Of a stretch of 8,787 nucleotides of DNA, positions 5,258 through 8,787 are shown piece after piece. The notes beneath the pieces were generated by a model that saw only the letters and a list, made by a program, of their open reading frames with translations, searched no databases and had not been told where the DNA came from. Source of the DNA: an uncultured bacterium (lineage in GTDB: Bacteria; Cyanobacteriota; Vampirovibrionia; Gastranaerophilales; Gastranaerophilaceae); NCBI GenBank assembly GCA_902772945.1, contig CACYCU010000132.1, positions 1 to 8,787 on the forward strand, read 5' to 3'. Within the stretch, counting starts at the first letter, position 1. The number at the start of each line of letters is the position of its first letter. The translations under genes and the position numbers were made by a program.

Positions 5258-6176
5258 TCTGTGCATTTGCACCCGATACAATTTCAGTAATTTCTGATGT
5301 AATAGCGTACTGTCTTGTTTTATTATACTGAATAGAAAGTTCACTTAAGATTTTTTCTGCACTATTTGATGCCGCAGACATTGCAGTCATTCTGCTTGCC
5401 AACTCACTTGCCTGAGCTTCTAATAGAGCCTGATATAAAATATTTGTCAGATACATAGGAACGAGTTTTTGCAAAATTTGATGTTTATCAGGTATAAATT
5501 CCATTAATGGCTCAATTATACTATCGTGCTTCTTTTCAGAATCAAAATTTTTATCTTTAAGCGGTAAAACAACCCAGTTTTCAACAAAATAACTCATCAT
5601 ATTTTTAAAACGTGTTGTAATAACTTCAATTTTATCTATTTTTTTAGATACAAACAATTCTGCAATATCTTCAATAACCAACTGTGCATTTTCAGACGAT
5701 ACTTCATTTGCAACAGCAAAATAGTTCTTTACAATTTCACAATTTTTACATCTCTTCTTTAATGTTGATATTCCCTTTTGACCAACAATAAACAGATAAG
5801 TCTTTATTCCTTGTTTTTCATACTCATTAACAGTGTCAATTGTTTTTCTAACAATATTCGCATTATATGCACCTGCCAAACCCTTGTTTGAAGTTATAAC
5901 CAGTAAACCTACAGATTTAACCTCTCTGACATCTAACAAAGCCGGATAATTATCCAAAGGAGACTTTATTTTTAGAGTTTGAGAACTGTGTACATTTACT
6001 GAGTTTAACATTTTCTCAAACATTGAGTTCAGTTCCTGTGTAAACGGTCTTGAGGCTTTTACTGTTGTCTCAGCTTTCTTTACTTTAGCTGCGGCAACCA
6101 TCTTCATGGCCCTGGTTATCTTTTGAGTACTTTTAATACTATTTATTCTGTTTTTTATCTCTTTTAAATTTGTCAT
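5250..6176 (-). CDS. atpG: F1Fo ATP synthase gamma subunit
   Basis: This 308-residue protein is the rotor shaft inside the F1 head, coupling proton flow to catalysis at the cytoplasmic face of the membrane. The N-terminal coiled-coil helix is typical (LKEIKNRINSIKSTQKITRA, then MKMVAAAKV). TSNKGLAGAYNAN (95-107) is the conserved central strand, and ITSEITEIVSGA (292-303) fits the family's C-terminal signature. ASELASRMTAMSAASNSA (256-273) is very close to cyanobacterial gamma as I recall it. Between V-L-P-L (203-206) and F-I-P-D (227-230) there are only about 20 residues, so the longer insert of photosynthetic cyanobacterial and chloroplast gamma is missing. A C-K-N-C pair (143-146) is unusual. 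The start lies 2 nt after the alpha stop with no visible Shine-Dalgarno, suggesting coupled reinitiation. No beta or epsilon gene follows. Some groups call this gene atpC in cyanobacterial nomenclature. Confidence 0.97.
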   Translation of the reverse strand: MTNLKEIKNRINSIKSTQKITRAMKMVAAAKVKKAETTVKASRPFTQELNSMFEKMLNSVNVHSSQTLKIKSPLDNYPALLDVREVKSVGLLVITSNKGLAGAYNANIVRKTIDTVNEYEKQGIKTYLFIVGQKGISTLKKRCKNCEIVKNYFAVANEVSSENAQLVIEDIAELFVSKKIDKIEVITTRFKNMMSYFVENWVVLPLKDKNFDSEKKHDSIIEPLMEFIPDKHQILQKLVPMYLTNILYQALLEAQASELASRMTAMSAASNSAEKILSELSIQYNKTRQYAITSEITEIVSGANAQIN

Positions 6177-6178
6177 AA

Positions 6179-7690
6179 TTAAAATGTACTTTTAAATTTT
6201 TCTAACTCTGCTTTCAATTCAGCTTTATCCTCATCTGACAATGCACTGCCGTCATTTAAATTATCAGACAACGATTTTAAATTAGCATTTAAATGAGCAA
6301 ACCACTCTCTTTTGAATCTTAAAATTTCATTATTTGGAACATCATCCAAAAGCCCCTCATTTGCCGCGAACAGAATTGAGACTTGTTCAGCCACACTCAT
6401 AGGATTGTATTGAGGCTGCTTTAATATTTCAGTTAACTTTTCGCCTCTGAGAAGCTGATTTTTTGTAGCTTGGTCTAAATCTGATGCAAATTGTGCAAAC
6501 GCTTCCAATTCTCTGTATTGAGCCAATGCAAGTCTTAATTGTCCGGCAACTTGCTTTATAGCTTTTGTTTGGGCTGCGCCACCGACACGTGAAACAGATA
6601 TGCCGGCATTTATGGCAGGTCTCACACCTGAATTAAACAGATTTGACTCTAAGAAAATCTGTCCGTCAGTTATTGATATAACGTTTGTCGGAATATATGC
6701 AGAAACATCACCTGCCTGAGTTTCAATTATAGGCAAAGCAGTAATACTTCCGCCTCCAAGTTCATCATTTAACTTTACTGCACGTTCTAAAAGTCTTGAG
6801 TGTAAATAAAAAACATCACCCGGATATGCTTCACGTCCCGGCGGTCTCTTTAGCAAAAGACTCATAGTTCTATAAGCTTGAGCATGTTTTGATAAATCAT
6901 CATAAATAATCAAAACATCTTTTCCTTGTTCCATAAACTCTTCACCAATAGCAACACCGGCAAAAGGTGCAATATATTGAAGCGGAGCTGCCTCATTTGC
7001 AGTTGCTGACACTATAATTGAATAATCCATAGCACCTTTTTCTTCCAATATCTTAGCTATTTGAGCAACAGTAGAAGCTTTTTGCCCTATTGCCACATAA
7101 ATACAAATAACATTTTCATTTTTTTGATTAATTATTGTATCAATAGCAATAGCGGTTTTGCCAGTCTGCCTATCTCCAATAATCAATTCGCGCTGGCCTC
7201 TACCAATAGGGGTAAGCGCATCTATAGCGGTCAAACCGGTTTGTAGAGGTTGATGAACAGATTTTCTAGTTACAATACCCGGAGCAACTCTTTCAATTGG
7301 ACGAGACTTGCTTGTGTTTATATCGCCCTTTCCATCAATTGGCTTTCCTGTTGGATCTATAATTCTTCCGATAAGTTCATCCCCAACCGGAACTTCAGCA
7401 ATTCTGCCTGTCGTTTTAACGGACATTCCTTCCTTTATGTGTGTATAATCCCCTAAGATTACAACCCCGACATTATCTTCCTCAAGGTTCATTGAAATAC
7501 CCAAAGTGTTATATCCGTCTTCAAAAACGACAAGTTCATTTGCCATTACGTTTCTAAGACCATATAATCTTGCAATTCCATCTCCGACAGAAATTACAAC
7601 ACCTGTATTTGCAACTTCTGTTTGTAAATTACAATTTTCAATTTTACTTTTTATAATTGAACTAATTTCATCCGGTTGTATAAGTGCCAT
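6179..7690 (-). CDS. atpA: F1Fo ATP synthase alpha subunit
   Basis: This is the 503-residue non-catalytic nucleotide-binding subunit of the F1 hexamer, full length for the family. The N-terminal beta-barrel region contains VVISVGDGIARLYGL (31-45). The Walker A loop is GDRQTGKT (172-179), and IIYDDLSKHAQAYR (261-274) covers the Walker B region. The alpha/beta signature PAINAGISVS (358-367) is followed by R368, the position of the arginine finger that reaches the catalytic site on beta. The C-terminal helical domain includes QLRLALAQYRELEAFAQF (384-401). All key residues are present, so the protein should be functional. The start codon overlaps the delta stop by 1 bp (TAATG). A purine-rich GAGGTAGG sequence just upstream can serve as the ribosome site. 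Confidence 0.98.
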   Translation of the reverse strand: MALIQPDEISSIIKSKIENCNLQTEVANTGVVISVGDGIARLYGLRNVMANELVVFEDGYNTLGISMNLEEDNVGVVILGDYTHIKEGMSVKTTGRIAEVPVGDELIGRIIDPTGKPIDGKGDINTSKSRPIERVAPGIVTRKSVHQPLQTGLTAIDALTPIGRGQRELIIGDRQTGKTAIAIDTIINQKNENVICIYVAIGQKASTVAQIAKILEEKGAMDYSIIVSATANEAAPLQYIAPFAGVAIGEEFMEQGKDVLIIYDDLSKHAQAYRTMSLLLKRPPGREAYPGDVFYLHSRLLERAVKLNDELGGGSITALPIIETQAGDVSAYIPTNVISITDGQIFLESNLFNSGVRPAINAGISVSRVGGAAQTKAIKQVAGQLRLALAQYRELEAFAQFASDLDQATKNQLLRGEKLTEILKQPQYNPMSVAEQVSILFAANEGLLDDVPNNEILRFKREWFAHLNANLKSLSDNLNDGSALSDEDKAELKAELEKFKSTF

Positions 7691-8214
7691 TATCCTACCT
7701 CTATTTTTGCTAATTTTGATCTAATACTGTTATCTATAACATCATCGTTAACTTTTATTATAAGTCCACCGATGATATCTTCATCTATCTTCCAAGATGG
7801 AACTATTTTTGTGTTGTATTTTTCTTCTAATTTTTCAACTATCTGCGTTTTATAATCATCTGAAATTTCTATCGCAGACACAATATTTGCTCGTTTTATA
7901 TTTTTATTTTGATCTATCTTATCCGAATATGCTTGAATTATTGCGTTTAGCTCATTTAATCTTCCTTTTTCAATTAGAAGCTTTATAAACGAAATTATAT
8001 TATCGTTTATTTTCTTTTGAAATATTTCATCAATGATTTCATATTTAATATGTTTATCAATTGTAGGATTCTGAATAACTTCAGAAAAATCTCCAAAAGT
8101 TTCAATTGTATCCCTTACAGAAATCAAATTTTGCAACAACAAATCTTGATCTCCTTCAATTAAAATCAAAGAATCAGCATAAATATTTGAAATTATATTA
8201 ATTTTTTCTGTCAT
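7690..8214 (-). CDS. atpH: F1Fo ATP synthase delta subunit (OSCP homologue)
   Basis: This 174-residue protein caps the F1 head and ties it to the b/b' peripheral stalk. The N-terminal part (1-105) is helical with the usual IYADSLI start motif (11-17) and an FIKLLIEKGRLNEL segment (76-89). The C-terminal signature D-E-D-I-I-G-G-L-I-I-K-V with downstream DNSIRSKL (144-168) matches the delta/OSCP family. The length is normal. It overlaps the b gene upstream and the alpha gene downstream by 1 bp each (TAATG junctions), so it is translated by coupling within the operon. In cyanobacterial nomenclature the same gene is atpD. Confidence 0.95.
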   Translation of the reverse strand: MTEKINIISNIYADSLILIEGDQDLLLQNLISVRDTIETFGDFSEVIQNPTIDKHIKYEIIDEIFQKKINDNIISFIKLLIEKGRLNELNAIIQAYSDKIDQNKNIKRANIVSAIEISDDYKTQIVEKLEEKYNTKIVPSWKIDEDIIGGLIIKVNDDVIDNSIRSKLAKIEVG

Positions 8215-8696
8215 TATATTGCCTTTATACTTTCTTCAATAAAAATGTTGTGAAGATTCGGATCTGATTTTAGCGCCGATTTTATTTTTTCTTCTGCAAG
8301 TTTTGCAGATGACTTTAAAGTATCCTCAATTGCCCTTGATTCGATTTTTTTCTCCTCTGATTTAATTACCGATAAAACATTATTATTAACGTATTCTATT
8401 TGTTTATTAATATCATTTGAAATTTTAACTTCAACAGCCTTTGCTTTTTCTTCTGCACTTTTACGCCTATTTTCCAATTCCTGATCTAAATTTTGAACAG
8501 ACTGTTTCGCTTCACTTAGTCTTTTTAATGAAGATTCCTTTTCAGATTGAGCATTATCAAGTTTTTCAACAATATCTGATTTTAATTTTTCCAATAATGA
8601 AGACACATTAGACAATTTGCATATAACTGCAATTATTGCCAACATTATTAAAAAATTAAAAGTATTTGTTTCAACTATAAACGTCCAAAAATTCAT
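8214..8696 (-). CDS. atpF: F1Fo ATP synthase b subunit (peripheral stalk)
   Basis: The 160-residue product has one N-terminal membrane helix (about 11-28, TNTFNFLIMLAIIAVICK) preceded by a short aromatic-rich stretch. A long, highly charged helix then runs to about residue 140 and should form a coiled coil with its partner. This is the classic b layout, at normal length. Because a second b-like gene ends directly upstream, the stalk is predicted to be a b/b' heterodimer as in cyanobacteria. A GAGG ribosome site 5 nt before the ATG lies in the end of the b' gene, and the b' stop codon TAG directly abuts this ATG. The last base of its own stop is shared with the delta start. Confidence 0.93.
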   Translation of the reverse strand: MNFWTFIVETNTFNFLIMLAIIAVICKLSNVSSLLEKLKSDIVEKLDNAQSEKESSLKRLSEAKQSVQNLDQELENRRKSAEEKAKAVEVKISNDINKQIEYVNNNVLSVIKSEEKKIESRAIEDTLKSSAKLAEEKIKSALKSDPNLHNIFIEESIKAI

Positions 8697-8787
8697 CTAC
8701 ACCTCAAATATCTTTGAATATATAACATCTGACAACTTATCTATTTCAGGCTTTAAATTTGAATCTAAAACATCTTTTTGAACTTCA
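8697..8787 (-). CDS. F1Fo ATP synthase b' subunit, C-terminal fragment (cut by window edge)
   Basis: Translating the minus strand from the right edge gives 29 codons and a TAG stop at 8699-8697. The peptide ends KPEIDKLSDVIYSKIFEV. The charged helix with a D-x-L-S-x-x-I-x-x-K-I end resembles the C-terminus of the b' subunit (called atpG in cyanobacteria), and the position immediately before b is where b' is expected. The fragment is too short to be certain on sequence alone. The membrane anchor and the operon promoter lie beyond the window. Confidence 0.75.
   Translation of the reverse strand, partial: EVQKDVLDSNLKPEIDKLSDVIYSKIFEV

Noticed and set aside
5261..5272. GTGCATTTGCAC hairpin near the gamma/paralogue B junction as bidirectional terminator
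   Set aside because: The stem is only 4-5 bp, there is no T-tract on either side, and the bases encode the end of gamma.

Overview
The window looks like chromosomal DNA from a low-GC bacterium, most likely of the non-photosynthetic cyanobacterial sister lineage (Melainabacteria/Vampirovibrionia, e.g. gut Gastranaerophilales). Three things point there. The ATP synthase genes run b', b, delta, alpha, gamma and then stop, with no beta or epsilon gene behind gamma, which is the split seen in cyanobacteria. The gamma subunit resembles cyanobacterial gamma near its C-terminus but has a short linker where photosynthetic forms carry an insert. A stand-alone type IV pilin-like protein has the N-terminus and the D-x-N-G-x-K-G-P-N block that I associate with the large pilin-like families of this lineage. 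The assignment rests on recall, not on a database search.

Layout. Bases 1-908 (+) hold the C-terminal part of a tRNA nucleotidyltransferase/HD-domain protein whose start lies outside the window. Its end overlaps by 17 bp, tail to tail, the end of a pilin-like gene (892-1587, -). A 393-bp divergent intergenic region follows (1588-1980). Its core is extremely A/T-rich, and it contains a 7-bp inverted repeat, a short tandem repeat and a good extended -10 promoter reading to the right. That promoter drives two adjacent genes (1981-3615 and 3629-5257, +). They encode 544- and 542-residue multi-spanning membrane proteins that are diverged paralogues of each other, and I do not recognise their family. 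The end of the second overlaps by 8 bp the end of the gamma gene. From there to the right edge everything is on the minus strand: gamma (5250-6176), alpha (6179-7690), delta (7690-8214), b (8214-8696) and the last 29 codons of b' (8697-8787).

How the genes work together. The five ATP synthase genes form one tightly coupled operon transcribed right to left: 1-bp TAATG overlaps at b/delta and delta/alpha, 0 nt at b'/b and 2 nt at alpha/gamma. They supply the peripheral stalk (b, b', delta), part of the catalytic head (alpha) and the rotor shaft (gamma). The beta, epsilon, a and c subunits must be encoded elsewhere or upstream of the window. The nucleotidyltransferase and the pilin-like gene are unrelated neighbours. 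The paralogous membrane pair is the least explained and most interesting part: both members share an N-terminal F-T-G motif, an I/V-P-R-T plus R-R-E-S block, a Q-P-I-N...T-x-K-x-x-G-Q-x-G motif after the second hydrophobic segment, a 41-residue block with 16 identities, and a similar C-terminal tail. No RNA genes, CRISPR arrays, insertion sequences or convincing intrinsic terminators were seen.
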